Below are positions 20,488-30,696 of a stretch of 64,000 bases of DNA, one piece after another. Source of the DNA: a virus; IMG/VR virus record IMGVR_UViG_3300011116_001048, positions 1 through 64,000 of that record. One strand, written 5' to 3'. Every line of letters begins with the position of its first letter. The first letter of the stretch is position 1. The translations under genes were made by a program, and so were the position numbers. The notes beneath the pieces were generated by a model. It was not told where the DNA came from. It saw only the letters and a list, made by a program, of their open reading frames with translations, and ran no database searches.

Positions 20488-21279
20488 ATGGCATCCACCT
20501 TACAATTTCCACCCAAAAACGATCCGTTTGAGAGAGATGTGCCTGTTTGGATGGCATTTTATGTTGCTGAATACAGTACTTTTAATAAAAATAGAACCAG
20601 AGCAGCGGTAAAAAATGGAGCATTTGGTAAAATTCTTATACCGTATCCCAAAGAACATGCTACTCTTAATAGCCAAAACTATACAGCTGGTGGTAGTCTA
20701 AACGTACAATCGGTAGAAACCGGCAGCCTTTTAGGCACATTAGCACAACAAATAACCGGCACAAAAGAACTGTTTAACAGTTTTTTAAGTGGTGGCAGTG
20801 TTATTCGTTTTGATCACTTTGAAACCATTTTAGAGCCCGGTGCCAGAAGAACCCACGCATTTAATATTAATTTTATGGCAAAGACAAAAGCTCAAGCGGA
20901 AGCAGCAAACGCCATAGCATTAACATTTCAAGCAAACATGTATCCTATAGCAGGAACCCAATCACTGTTAACCATGAACCATCCTCCGTTGTGGTATTTT
21001 GAGGCTGTTGTTCCCAACGGCAGTGGTTACGGTGTTCCGTATGCTCCAGCATTATATTGGGATGGTCATCCTCTAGTTTCTGTATTAAAAAATGTTGATA
21101 TTAATCGTTCTCCTATTATTAATACTCCGTTTACTACTTCTGATTTTCGCCCATTAGCAATCAATGTAAAATTAACATTTATCGAACTAGAACCAGCGAT
21201 GGCACCCGGAGACGGTTCCGCAAATATTATATCCAGATCCGAAAGATTTACTCAAACAGGAAGACCACGAACGTCATAA
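20488..21279 (+). CDS. 48: Baseplate tail-tube cap gp48-like
   Basis: 263 residues, resembling the gp48 family of T4-like phages: a conserved FDHFETILEPGARRTHAFNINFMAKTKAQAEAANAIA and a C-terminal LAINVKLTFIELEPAM. gp48 caps the baseplate and starts tail-tube polymerisation together with gp54. It is the first gene of the plus-strand baseplate operon; the next gene starts four bases after its stop. Confidence 0.65.
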   Translation: MASTLQFPPKNDPFERDVPVWMAFYVAEYSTFNKNRTRAAVKNGAFGKILIPYPKEHATLNSQNYTAGGSLNVQSVETGSLLGTLAQQITGTKELFNSFLSGGSVIRFDHFETILEPGARRTHAFNINFMAKTKAQAEAANAIALTFQANMYPIAGTQSLLTMNHPPLWYFEAVVPNGSGYGVPYAPALYWDGHPLVSVLKNVDINRSPIINTPFTTSDFRPLAINVKLTFIELEPAMAPGDGSANIISRSERFTQTGRPRTS

Positions 21280-21283
21280 TAAC

Positions 21284-23086
21284 ATGTTTCAATATTTTCC
21301 AAAAATAAATTACGGATTTAGTGGTGGGACGTTTGAAGTAACCGATATTTTTAAATCTATTAATTTAGTTTTTGATAGACCAGATGCTCTTTTAACAACT
21401 ACTGCTTTGCCCGGAGAACGTCCCGATCAAATATCAGATCGTTTATATAAAGACCCTCAGTATTATTGGTCTTTATTTTTAACAAATGGTGTAAAAAATC
21501 CGTTAAGAGAATGGGCGCAATCTCAAGAAAGTTATAATGCCCAAATAGAAACAGAATATAGTGGTTGGGTGTATCAATTTGCTAATACGTCAGATTTTCT
21601 TCCTGCTGCCGGTTCTACTGGTTTTACAGGAGATTTTTTAAAGCGTTACGAAGGTACAGATTTAAGCTCTGTCATGGCTGGCGATCTGCTTATCTACGAA
21701 ACCGGAACTGGTCCGTTTAGTATTAAATGTTATGGTGCAGGAGGCGTTACTTCTGCTAATTCGTGTGGTTCTCCCCAATATGGCCAGTGCATAATTCCAG
21801 ACAATTTTAATCAACAGCAAAATGTTGTTCAAATTTCTGCCGGTAATTATTTTGTGTCTGCTTTGGATTCTAAAGGATACATTTACGCGTGGGGAAATAT
21901 AACACCAGGCAGTTCTTTTACCGCTTTTGACCGTTTATACAAGTCTGTATCCGGTAACTACAAGTATATTGACGCTTCCGGAGATAGAATAGTCGCAGTT
22001 AACAGTAATAACCAGATGGAATGTTTTGGTGATTGTTCAGACTTTATCGCATACAATGCTTCAGCAACAACAAACGTTGCAAGAACTGCATGGACCAGTA
22101 ATTCGTCTGGTGGTGTTGCTATTAGACTAGACGGAACCGCAGTAGGATACGGTTACACCCCGCCAGCATCCTTATACAGAGTCGATTGCGGTAACGGATA
22201 TTGTGTAGGGATATTACCAACCACGTTCGGTTTAACCGCTTTTGGTACTAATGCTGGTAATGGAAACCTAGTAGTTCCTCCGGGCGTTTTGGGAATAACA
22301 ATGATTTCGGTTACAGACACCCATGCACTGGCACTAGATACCTCAGGACAAATATATTCGTGGGGCAATAATAATGATGGCCAGTTAAATTATCCGTCTG
22401 GAACTTTCAAGAAAGTATCCGCTGGAAGATCACATTCTGCTGCTATAGACACTAATAATAATTTAGTAGTTTGGGGTCAAATATTGTACTATGGAGACGC
22501 TAGTTGCGACGGTCAATCGTATCAAAAAGCAACACCACTAGGGTTGAGTGGAGCGTTTTTTGATGTGCAATCTGGTTACGATCATTTAATATTAAAAGGT
22601 GTAGGCACAAATTACAAATATGTTGGTGTTGTAGATTCCATCGACACCATATCAAAACGAGTGTTTATAAAAACGTATCAATTCCCAAATACAACTCCTG
22701 TAAAATTTCAAGATCCTTCTGGCACTGTAGTTTCTGTTTGGCGATTTAATAATGCAACAAATCGTTACGAACAAATAAAAACTATACAAAATCAATTGCT
22801 AAGTATAGATAAGTATCTGGATTCACCAATCTACGTACAACAAAATGGAGAAATTTTAGATCTAACTGCCACTGGCGTCTGGGAGAACGTTTATCTGGCT
22901 GGTTATCAAACCGCCAATAATAATGATGATTTTATTACTCCTAGAAAACAATTATTGGACGTTGACCTTTACAACAAAACACAAATCAAACAACTCAGTT
23001 TAACTGGTGTTAAAAATTTAGAAACCGCAATACAAGAGTTATTTAATAATAATAATACAAATGAAATAAAAATAAGTAGCTTATGA
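21284..23086 (+). CDS. 53: Baseplate wedge gp53 with an inserted RCC1-like propeller
   Basis: 600 residues, three times the length of T4 gp53 (196). The N-terminus (YFPKINY, DPQYYWSLFLTNGVKNPLREW) matches gp53. From about residue 185 to 440 there are repeats of the RCC1/BLIP-II type, for example VVQISAGNYFVSALDSKG-YIYAWG, MISVTDTHALALDTSG-QIYSWGNN and KKVSAGRSHSAAIDTNN-NLVVWG, which form a beta propeller. The C-terminal part returns to a baseplate-like sequence and ends in a helix. The propeller would be displayed on the baseplate and may bind a host ligand (inference). Overlaps the next gene by four bases. Confidence 0.75.
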   Translation: MFQYFPKINYGFSGGTFEVTDIFKSINLVFDRPDALLTTTALPGERPDQISDRLYKDPQYYWSLFLTNGVKNPLREWAQSQESYNAQIETEYSGWVYQFANTSDFLPAAGSTGFTGDFLKRYEGTDLSSVMAGDLLIYETGTGPFSIKCYGAGGVTSANSCGSPQYGQCIIPDNFNQQQNVVQISAGNYFVSALDSKGYIYAWGNITPGSSFTAFDRLYKSVSGNYKYIDASGDRIVAVNSNNQMECFGDCSDFIAYNASATTNVARTAWTSNSSGGVAIRLDGTAVGYGYTPPASLYRVDCGNGYCVGILPTTFGLTAFGTNAGNGNLVVPPGVLGITMISVTDTHALALDTSGQIYSWGNNNDGQLNYPSGTFKKVSAGRSHSAAIDTNNNLVVWGQILYYGDASCDGQSYQKATPLGLSGAFFDVQSGYDHLILKGVGTNYKYVGVVDSIDTISKRVFIKTYQFPNTTPVKFQDPSGTVVSVWRFNNATNRYEQIKTIQNQLLSIDKYLDSPIYVQQNGEILDLTATGVWENVYLAGYQTANNNDDFITPRKQLLDVDLYNKTQIKQLSLTGVKNLETAIQELFNNNNTNEIKISSL

Positions 23087-25269
23087 GTGATCCAAATATA
23101 AATTTTCCAAATGTTAGTGGCGTACAAATTAAAGTTTCTGCTTTAGATCTGTATCCTAGAGATACCACTTTTGAAAACGAAACTATACTTTTTAGTAGTA
23201 TTACCATCGATGAAGATATGTTTGCTGAATCGGTATTTGGTTCTGTAGAATTTATTGATACATCCAAAAATTTATTTTACACAAACCAAATATCCATAAA
23301 CGATCCGGTGCTTATTAGTTTTGATGGAAAAACTTTTGAATTTAAAATAATAGATATAAACATTGTTAGTGATCTAGCATCCAAACAAATAGTTGGTCCT
23401 GATAGTCGTCCTACAAAAATTATTGTTCGTTTTGCTTCGGATACTTTCTTAAACGCTAATTTTACCAAAACATTTTATGAAGATTTTATAGGAAAAATTT
23501 CTATAAAAGAAGAGGACCAAAGTAAAACTAGTTATTTGCCAGAAGTAAAACTACCGGATGCAAAATCTAAAGTAGACGATTTTGTTCAGTTAACAGGATT
23601 TCTTCAAACCCAAATTGCTCCAATTTTAACTAAGCCATTAAAAGCAGATTCTACATTTAATGATATATGGTTAAAACACGACCCAACTCATTATCCCTAC
23701 TCCAAACTTGGTAGCTCGTTACGTATTTCACAAATTATGAATTATATCTGCGAATATGCATGTGACCTATACAATAAAGATGCAGTAAATTTTTTCTTTT
23801 GGGAAGATTTACAATCGTGGAATTTTAGATCTATTGAAAGTTTATTACGAGAACAAAGTAATTTAAAGGATAAAGATTTACCGTATTTTACACCCACTAC
23901 GGACGAAAATAACGCAGGCGCAATAGTATCCATGGAAGTTATTAACGCAGTATTGCCTAATAAGTTATTAGATGGTGGTGCGTTTGTTAGTGAATATGTA
24001 AGAATTAAACCTAATTGGGAAGAACCGTTTAATTCGTATCTTGATACTGTCGGCAATTTAAAAAGAAAACGAATAGAATACAATTACCAAACTGACCGTT
24101 CTTGGTTGCCCATATCGTCAACTCCTGTTCGATATTTTGAGGGGCTTAGTACAACTGTTCGTATTACAGATACTGTATACGGTTATTACACTAATCCATA
24201 TCAACAAGCGGCTACACCTTGGTGGAATTATTATGATAATTACAACCAATATGAAAACGATGAATCGTTTATTGTTCAATCCGACAGAACAGAAACAGAA
24301 TTTTGGCAATCACAATACGATATGTGTGAATTGCCCGGTGATTATTTAAATATTATCATGAAAAAAATTAAATGGCGAGAAGCTTTGGTTACGTATCGCA
24401 GAGACTATGCAGACCAAAAACGACTAAAACGACAATGGGAAGTGTATAAAAAATCTGCATGTTGTGAAAGAGAACAACCAGAAACATTTTTTGCTTTATT
24501 AACAAAAGCAACTAAATTATATGGTGGAATCGATCAAACTATTTCTGAAAATTCTACTAATAAAATAACAACAGATGCAGGTGGTATTTGGAAATACGAA
24601 TGGACAGAAATAGAATTTTGGCCACGAGCAGATTCTGCACAAATACCAGCGGCAAATATAGACCCTGCGACTGGCCAAGCAAATCCTTGGTCTCAATATT
24701 CTATAATAGAATTTGAAGATAATTCTTTCCCGTTTGTGTTTGTTATGCCACAGGGATATATGCAAGGCATTACTCCAATTGATGCCACATATCCCGATAA
24801 CAGAGCCTATAATTTAAATGAAATTTTAAATTCAAGAGTACCAGAAGAATTTGAATATCTTAATAGTGACGGATCTACCGGTGCTCCTTTTAGTCTAATA
24901 ATGAATCCAGGCATAACAGATACGTTAGGATTTACTGGAGCACGTGCAGATAAGACCTCAATAACATCATATCCTACAGGATTTAAAATGATGCCTATCG
25001 GTAAATTCCGTCTGATTAAAGGACCGTGTCCTGCAACTTGGTCTGGTGATGGTACTGATTCTAATAGTGAGTTTTATCATGCAGGTAGAGTGGTACAAAT
25101 GTTCCGTATCCCGGCAAAAGCACTAACCACGATACGCGGAGAAACTTTACCTATACAGGTGGTAGTAGATACAGAAGACGGACCAACCGTAGGCGAACGA
25201 GATCCTATTTCTAATCTATATGTGTTTGATATAGAAAATGCACACGATGGTTTGTGTGTAGATTGTTAA
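23083..25269 (+). CDS. Baseplate hub protein, gp27-like
   Basis: 728 residues. The N-terminal 120 residues (ETILFSSITIDEDMFAESVFGSVEFIDTSKNL, INDPVLISFDGKTFEFKIIDI) have the strand pattern of the hub barrel in gp27/gpD-type proteins. The middle is aromatic and helical, with Cys-Cys pairs (SACCERE), and the C-terminus returns to beta (AGRVVQMFRIPAKALTTIRGETLPIQVV). It is much longer than T4 gp27 (391), so the assignment is by position and fold pattern. Together with the next protein it may form one split hub. Confidence 0.5.
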   Translation: MSDPNINFPNVSGVQIKVSALDLYPRDTTFENETILFSSITIDEDMFAESVFGSVEFIDTSKNLFYTNQISINDPVLISFDGKTFEFKIIDINIVSDLASKQIVGPDSRPTKIIVRFASDTFLNANFTKTFYEDFIGKISIKEEDQSKTSYLPEVKLPDAKSKVDDFVQLTGFLQTQIAPILTKPLKADSTFNDIWLKHDPTHYPYSKLGSSLRISQIMNYICEYACDLYNKDAVNFFFWEDLQSWNFRSIESLLREQSNLKDKDLPYFTPTTDENNAGAIVSMEVINAVLPNKLLDGGAFVSEYVRIKPNWEEPFNSYLDTVGNLKRKRIEYNYQTDRSWLPISSTPVRYFEGLSTTVRITDTVYGYYTNPYQQAATPWWNYYDNYNQYENDESFIVQSDRTETEFWQSQYDMCELPGDYLNIIMKKIKWREALVTYRRDYADQKRLKRQWEVYKKSACCEREQPETFFALLTKATKLYGGIDQTISENSTNKITTDAGGIWKYEWTEIEFWPRADSAQIPAANIDPATGQANPWSQYSIIEFEDNSFPFVFVMPQGYMQGITPIDATYPDNRAYNLNEILNSRVPEEFEYLNSDGSTGAPFSLIMNPGITDTLGFTGARADKTSITSYPTGFKMMPIGKFRLIKGPCPATWSGDGTDSNSEFYHAGRVVQMFRIPAKALTTIRGETLPIQVVVDTEDGPTVGERDPISNLYVFDIENAHDGLCVDC

Positions 25270-25290
25270 TAATTCAAATATATATTAAAA

Positions 25291-26115
25291 ATGCTTCAAT
25301 TTCCATACAACAATCAATCAGATGAATACGTATATCCTCCATCAAAAAGGACAATTACTTCGTCCAATTACGATGAAGCATTAAAATGTTTGAGTCCATT
25401 TGGGCCGGTTTCAAATATGAATTGTCCAAAAACCTCTCCCGATTGTAATTGTCCTGCAGCTCTTTCACAACTCAGACCAATAGATGATGAACCCACTGAT
25501 GCAAGTTTAGCTGTAGCAAAAAATGCAACAACCGAGTGTGATTACATATTATCAGAATTAGGTGACGTAGAATGGCTTGGTATAGATTTTAATAATCCAC
25601 ATTCTACTTATAATTGCAATTATTGTGTAGAAAAATATGGTGATAATAATCTAACAAATATAAATTATGAAAATGTAAAAGGTGCCCCCTCTGATTGGAA
25701 AAAATATTTTAAAACCGACGAAAACACTTATTTTTTTAATTACGATAAACGAAAAACTTATAACGGTCTAGCGTATCCTCCAAATATAAACCAAACACAA
25801 ACAGATCCTAGCGGGGAATGTGATACAGTGATTGGTAATTATTTTAAATATTACAAAGAATATTCAAATACAGCAGCAACATTTTGGAATACACCAGCAA
25901 AAACCCCATTATTTAGAAAAGCACAAACTGCTTTAATGATGGCTCAACGTATTAAAATTTTAGTTCACGGTGATATCAGAGCAAAACCAGGAAGATTAAT
26001 CTACGTTGATTATCCCAATTTTGGTGGCCGTTGGATGATCTATAAAGTTCAAAGAGTTATCACAGCACAAAAACATTCTATGTACCTGTATCTTATGAGA
26101 GACGGAGTATCATAA
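25291..26115 (+). CDS. Hub/baseplate protein with Cys-rich N-terminus and hub-barrel C-terminus
   Basis: 274 residues. The N-terminal half carries Cys clusters (NMNCPKTSPDCNCPAAL, NCNYCVEKYG) and the C-terminal 70 residues (RIKILVHGDIRAKPGRLIYVDYPNFGGRWMIYKVQRVITAQKHSMYLYLMRDG) match the final barrel of hub proteins that follow the G-D-x-x-x-x-P-G-x-x-I motif. It probably completes the hub begun by the preceding gene. A late-like TTCAAATA lies at 25273-25280. Confidence 0.55.
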   Translation: MLQFPYNNQSDEYVYPPSKRTITSSNYDEALKCLSPFGPVSNMNCPKTSPDCNCPAALSQLRPIDDEPTDASLAVAKNATTECDYILSELGDVEWLGIDFNNPHSTYNCNYCVEKYGDNNLTNINYENVKGAPSDWKKYFKTDENTYFFNYDKRKTYNGLAYPPNINQTQTDPSGECDTVIGNYFKYYKEYSNTAATFWNTPAKTPLFRKAQTALMMAQRIKILVHGDIRAKPGRLIYVDYPNFGGRWMIYKVQRVITAQKHSMYLYLMRDGVS

Positions 26116-26116
26116 A

Positions 26117-26497
26117 ATGGCAAAATACACAGATATTGATCTTTATTTTACTAAAAACGAACTAACAAACGATGCTAATTTTAAATTGGATATCGCGGCA
26201 ATATCTCAAGCAATTAAAAATATAGTACTAACAACTAAAGGCGAAAAATTATTTGAATCTGCATTTGGCGGTAATGCATACGATCTGGTTTTTAATGAAT
26301 TCAATCCTTTAGAAATAAATATAAAAGCGTCTGAAATAGCAGCAGCAATACAATTATACGAACCAAGGGCAATAGTTCAAACCATAAATATTACAGATTC
26401 GGGATTAGGATATTGGAATATTAACATTTCGTATTCTCCAATATACGACCAATCTGTCACTAAAGATATAGTCTTAACTGTAGGTAACGACAAATAA
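26117..26497 (+). CDS. 25: Baseplate wedge gp25
   Basis: 126 residues (T4: 132) of the GPW/gp25 family. It has DIDLYFTKNELTNDANFKLDIAAISQAIKNIVLTTKGEKLFESAFGGNAYDLVFNEF, with the family's typical G-E-x-x-F/P-x-x-x-x-G. gp25 joins wedge to sheath and starts sheath polymerisation. It overlaps gene 6 by one base. Confidence 0.92.
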   Translation: MAKYTDIDLYFTKNELTNDANFKLDIAAISQAIKNIVLTTKGEKLFESAFGGNAYDLVFNEFNPLEINIKASEIAAAIQLYEPRAIVQTINITDSGLGYWNINISYSPIYDQSVTKDIVLTVGNDK

Positions 26498-28197
26498 TGG
26501 CAAATCCAAAAATAAACATATCTTCATTAGACTTTGACAGCATAAAAACGTCTTTAAAGGGGTATTTAAGTACTCTTCCACAATTTGTTGGATATGATTT
26601 TGAAGGTGCGGGCGTTAATACGTTATTGGATGTATTGTCGTATAACACACTATATTATAGTTTTTACAGCAACATGATTGCTAATGAGACTTTTTTAGAT
26701 ACAGCACAATTAGAAAATAATATAGTATCTCTAGTAAAACCATTAGGATATCTTGTAACGGGAAAATCATGTTCAAAAACTGAAATAGTTGCTAAATCCG
26801 TAGCAACCACTAACGTTTTACTTGCTTATACTGATTACTTTTTGGGTTCTAGCTCATCAGGCACTACTTATAGATTTTATCCTATACAAGACCAAACTTT
26901 AACCTCTGGAACAACATCCAGTTTTACATTATATGAAGCAAATTCGGTTGTTGATGGGCTACAAGTTACAGTAGACATCGCTCAACAAAAAGCGTTTTTG
27001 GGAAACACTAATATCGATTTAAATACATTAACAGTTAAAGTTAATGGTGTGGCTTGGAACAAATTTAATAATTATCAAGTAGATCAAGGTCCAGATGGGC
27101 AGATATATTTCTTAGATAGAACTTCCAATGGATTTTATATTATATTTGGTAAACGAACATTAAACGATTATCAAACAACGTACGGCAAAAATATAGCAGA
27201 AAATGATGTTGTTACTGTATCTTACTTAATACCAAGTGGCACTAAAGCAAACGGCATTTCTTCAATAACAAACAACAAAGTTACTGTGACGTCTTCGTCA
27301 GTTTCTGCCAGTGGTACCGATGCGGTAGATTTAAATCTAATAAAATTCTTTGCTCCCAAATTATTTGCAGCAAATGATCGTGCAGTGACCAAGGATGATT
27401 TTTACGGCCTACTGTTCTCTTCAAACATTTTACCGGCATCGATCACGCAAACCACACAAGTAAACGTTTGGGGTGGTGAAGAAGCAGACCCTGCTTCATT
27501 TGGTCGTGTGTTTGTTTCGTATGCAGATCCAACACTAACAACTACAACATCTTCGGTTAAAAACAGTATTGCATTTTTAAAGAGTAAATCTGTAGTTACT
27601 GTTCTTCCAGAATATGTTCAGCCTCAGGTAGTTACCATTAATATAGGAATATTAACAACAGGAGCAAATACTGCACAACTAACAGGAATTAAATCCCTTG
27701 TTGAATCATATTATAATGATAATTATAAATTTAATAATTCTGTTAAATTAATTGATGTTAAAAATTTAATTATTAATAACTACACAACAGTAAAAGGTGT
27801 TAATATAACATCTGGTGGTTTAAAGGTGCAAGTAATTGGTTCCGGTTCTGATCGTGTAATTTATTTAAAGAATGAGCTACAAACCCCACCGACTACTGTT
27901 GGTGGAGTGGTTACTAGTGATTCGTTTACGTACAACAGCACCACCATAAAACTGGCAGACAAAAAAATAACAAATACTAGCGGTTCGTTGGTTGCAGTGA
28001 ACACCAGTGGCGTGGAACAAACAGCTCTTGGTATTTTAGGGAGCGTAGATTACAGCACTGGCGCAATTTTTATAAAACCAAATGTGCTGTCAACAGGAAC
28101 AACAATAAATGTAACAGCAAATCTTCAATATCCAGATTCGGTCACGATAAAGAATGAATTTTTAGGAATAGTATCTGCAACAGTAACTGGAGCTTAA
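26497..28197 (+). CDS. 6: Baseplate wedge gp6
   Basis: 566 residues (T4: 660), baseplate J-like. The N-terminus INISSLDFDSIKTSLKGYLSTLPQFVGYDFEGAGVNTLLDVLSYNTLYYSFYSNMIANETFLDTA is diagnostic. The middle has KFFAPKLFAANDRAVTKDDFYGLLFS. gp6 forms the inner ring holding the wedges and drives baseplate rearrangement. Confidence 0.92.
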   Translation: MANPKINISSLDFDSIKTSLKGYLSTLPQFVGYDFEGAGVNTLLDVLSYNTLYYSFYSNMIANETFLDTAQLENNIVSLVKPLGYLVTGKSCSKTEIVAKSVATTNVLLAYTDYFLGSSSSGTTYRFYPIQDQTLTSGTTSSFTLYEANSVVDGLQVTVDIAQQKAFLGNTNIDLNTLTVKVNGVAWNKFNNYQVDQGPDGQIYFLDRTSNGFYIIFGKRTLNDYQTTYGKNIAENDVVTVSYLIPSGTKANGISSITNNKVTVTSSSVSASGTDAVDLNLIKFFAPKLFAANDRAVTKDDFYGLLFSSNILPASITQTTQVNVWGGEEADPASFGRVFVSYADPTLTTTTSSVKNSIAFLKSKSVVTVLPEYVQPQVVTINIGILTTGANTAQLTGIKSLVESYYNDNYKFNNSVKLIDVKNLIINNYTTVKGVNITSGGLKVQVIGSGSDRVIYLKNELQTPPTTVGGVVTSDSFTYNSTTIKLADKKITNTSGSLVAVNTSGVEQTALGILGSVDYSTGAIFIKPNVLSTGTTINVTANLQYPDSVTIKNEFLGIVSATVTGA

Positions 28198-28200
28198 TTG

Positions 28201-29316
28201 ATGATTTTACTTTTCACTAAAACTCTTGAAAATAAAACGTATACGACAAATTATGATTTGTCCACTGTAGAGATTGAGCCCAAAGTTCAATTCGAGAGTC
28301 TAGTCCAGCCGGTTTCTTCATTTTTCGTTCCGACACCACAACCACCAACCACTTGCAAATATCCTTTAAATATCAGAGAACTATTTCCATATTGGTTACG
28401 ATTAAACAGCAATGGAAATTCAGTATTAGTTTCATTGACACAAGCGTATTACGATTGGTTATGTTGTAATACTACAGACATCAATGATTTAAGTTTTTTC
28501 AGATTGGAAGATCTGATTGATCTACAATACATTCCAGATAATTTGGTAGAACATTTATCTAATACGTATTTAAATGCATTACCAACAGATTCTATAGGAA
28601 AGTATGTAACTCATGAAAAGGTTAAAAATTTAATAGACAATATTAAAATAAATTTATATTCTTCAAAAGGATCAGAAAACAGTTTTAAACTGGTTATTAA
28701 TGATTTTTTTGGTGTAGATCCTGACGATATATCACTTACGTATCCTAAAAAGTACGTATTGCGTTTAAATGGCGGTCGTTACGACTGGATGCGAGACAAT
28801 TTAAATGCTACTGGCGATTATTCTACAAATATTAGTGATTTTTATCCACAACTAACAGGAAGTTATTTAAATTATTCTGTAATTTATGATAATAATTTTT
28901 GGCAAGAATTTTCGTACGAAGTTAGTGTTGCTGGTATAAGCCTAGAAACGTATACAAATACTGTAAGACCTATACTACATCCTGCCGGTACCAAAGATTT
29001 CTTTAATGCAAAATTTACAACAAAAACTACAGTCCAAAATCCAACAACAGCAACCACAAATGAAATTTCAATTTTTGCTAATTATGCACTGTATACCCTT
29101 GGTTCTACTGCCAGTATTGGTCATACTTTTGGTTGTTCTGGTGCTTACGGTGGAGTTACAGGATACCCTATCTACAAATTCCCGTCTTGGGATGTTGATA
29201 TTGACGGGAAATATTATACAGGAATGACTTTTGGACAGATAAATATTGGAGATTTCTTATATTTAACGCCAGTTCCCGGTTTTACTTATCCCAATTCAGG
29301 CTTAACTTGTTCATAA
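28201..29316 (+). CDS. 7: Baseplate wedge gp7-like
   Basis: 371 residues from the ATG at 28201; a TTG one codon upstream is rejected. It contains FRLEDLIDLQYIPDNLVEHLSNTYLNALP, IKINLYSSKGSENSFKLVINDFFG and the start of an extended beta region, the pattern seen in gp7 of short marine T4-like phages and in P2 gpI-type tail proteins. T4 gp7 is far longer (1032). Its position between 6 and 8 supports the call. A Cys-Cys pair occurs at YDWLCCNTTD. Confidence 0.6.
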   Translation: MILLFTKTLENKTYTTNYDLSTVEIEPKVQFESLVQPVSSFFVPTPQPPTTCKYPLNIRELFPYWLRLNSNGNSVLVSLTQAYYDWLCCNTTDINDLSFFRLEDLIDLQYIPDNLVEHLSNTYLNALPTDSIGKYVTHEKVKNLIDNIKINLYSSKGSENSFKLVINDFFGVDPDDISLTYPKKYVLRLNGGRYDWMRDNLNATGDYSTNISDFYPQLTGSYLNYSVIYDNNFWQEFSYEVSVAGISLETYTNTVRPILHPAGTKDFFNAKFTTKTTVQNPTTATTNEISIFANYALYTLGSTASIGHTFGCSGAYGGVTGYPIYKFPSWDVDIDGKYYTGMTFGQINIGDFLYLTPVPGFTYPNSGLTCS

Positions 29317-29323
29317 ATTAAAA

Positions 29324-30694
29324 ATGACTAAAACATTATTACAAAACATTATACCGCAAATACAGTCTAAGCTGTTAACAGAATTACATTTAGTTTTAGG
29401 CGGTCTGCCCGGGCAAACCCCAGAAGGCGAATACGTCCGCGAATCCGATGGTATTCTTGCCAGACGTATTGCACTGTCAGAAAAGGCACTGATTGCGGAT
29501 AATAACGAATGGCAATACGGAAAAGTGTATACCGAATGGGCACCAGATGTAACATCAAATTTTTACGTGTACAACCCAGAAAACAGAATTGTTTACATCT
29601 GCACCGACAACAAAACGTATAATCGAATAGATCAAGAACCTGCAATCTCTACGGTGATTCCTTCTCACACCGATCCTGTTATTCAACAATACAGTGACGG
29701 ATACAGCTGGATTCCAGTATACAAAGTTGATGTCACTAAACTGGAATTTTTATCGCAAACAGATCTGCCTATTCCAGATATTACTAATATCACCACATTT
29801 ACTAATTTTACAGACGTGTACACTCCTCTATGTGGTACAGGAATAACGTCATACGGTTGTTGTTGTCTGTACTTTAAAGACAACAGCATAGACGAAGTAA
29901 CCGGAGAAGTGTACAACAAAGGAGACGTAACTAATGAAGTTATTTTCTCTGATTGCTTTGAATGCCAAAAATTGGCAGATGCACTAGATCGTGATGTGGT
30001 GTTTTTAAGTGGAGTCACGTCGGGAGGTATTACCAGTTCTCATCCTCTAGAAAACCCACTATGTCCGGCCACAAAAACAATCCAAACAACACAACAACTA
30101 TTAGATACCAATAAATACAATTTAATTCCCGGTTCTAGTCAGGAATATGCTCTTATCTGTTTGAATAACTTTACAAACGAAAGCGGCATAATGTCGGCTA
30201 GAATAGACCTTACCGGGTTAACGGACGCACAGCGAACCGTAACAACGGAAAATCCATCTATCACTCTGTTGGATAAAACCGGTACTGGTGCTGAAGTACG
30301 ACTACTAACACAACCCAGTGGCTACAACCAATACCTAGTCGTAGGAATTGAACTGGTTAGTTCGGGTACAAATTACAGTACTGTAACCGACTGGGTTGCT
30401 CCTAATACGTCATTGTACAATGCTATAAAACTAGTTAATTTTCCAACTAATTTTTATAACGACCCGACAACACTAATTCATCCAAAACGTATTCGTGCAA
30501 TAATTCAAATAACCAGTGATGATTTAGACAATAATGTAACAACCAAGAATTTTACTAAATTTGCAGTTCTTGCCAATCCGTCAATTTACGGTTCCAATGC
30601 TCCAGCAATATACGCACCCGAAGATAAGAGCTTCAATAATCTTCAAACGTTTGCATTCGGTGGAACCGGAACCATTACAACAGTTGTACCATAA
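29324..30694 (+). CDS. 8: Baseplate wedge gp8-like
   Basis: 456 residues (T4: 334). YGKVYTEWAPDVTSNFYVYNPENRIVYICTDN and QYSDGYSWIPVYKVD...FLSQTDLPIPDI are typical of gp8, an outer wedge component. The middle has a Cys-rich insert (YGCCCLYFKDN, FSDCFECQKL) about where T4 has none. A late-like CATAAATT sits at its start. Confidence 0.7.
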   Translation: MTKTLLQNIIPQIQSKLLTELHLVLGGLPGQTPEGEYVRESDGILARRIALSEKALIADNNEWQYGKVYTEWAPDVTSNFYVYNPENRIVYICTDNKTYNRIDQEPAISTVIPSHTDPVIQQYSDGYSWIPVYKVDVTKLEFLSQTDLPIPDITNITTFTNFTDVYTPLCGTGITSYGCCCLYFKDNSIDEVTGEVYNKGDVTNEVIFSDCFECQKLADALDRDVVFLSGVTSGGITSSHPLENPLCPATKTIQTTQQLLDTNKYNLIPGSSQEYALICLNNFTNESGIMSARIDLTGLTDAQRTVTTENPSITLLDKTGTGAEVRLLTQPSGYNQYLVVGIELVSSGTNYSTVTDWVAPNTSLYNAIKLVNFPTNFYNDPTTLIHPKRIRAIIQITSDDLDNNVTTKNFTKFAVLANPSIYGSNAPAIYAPEDKSFNNLQTFAFGGTGTITTVVP

Positions 30695-30696
30695 CC

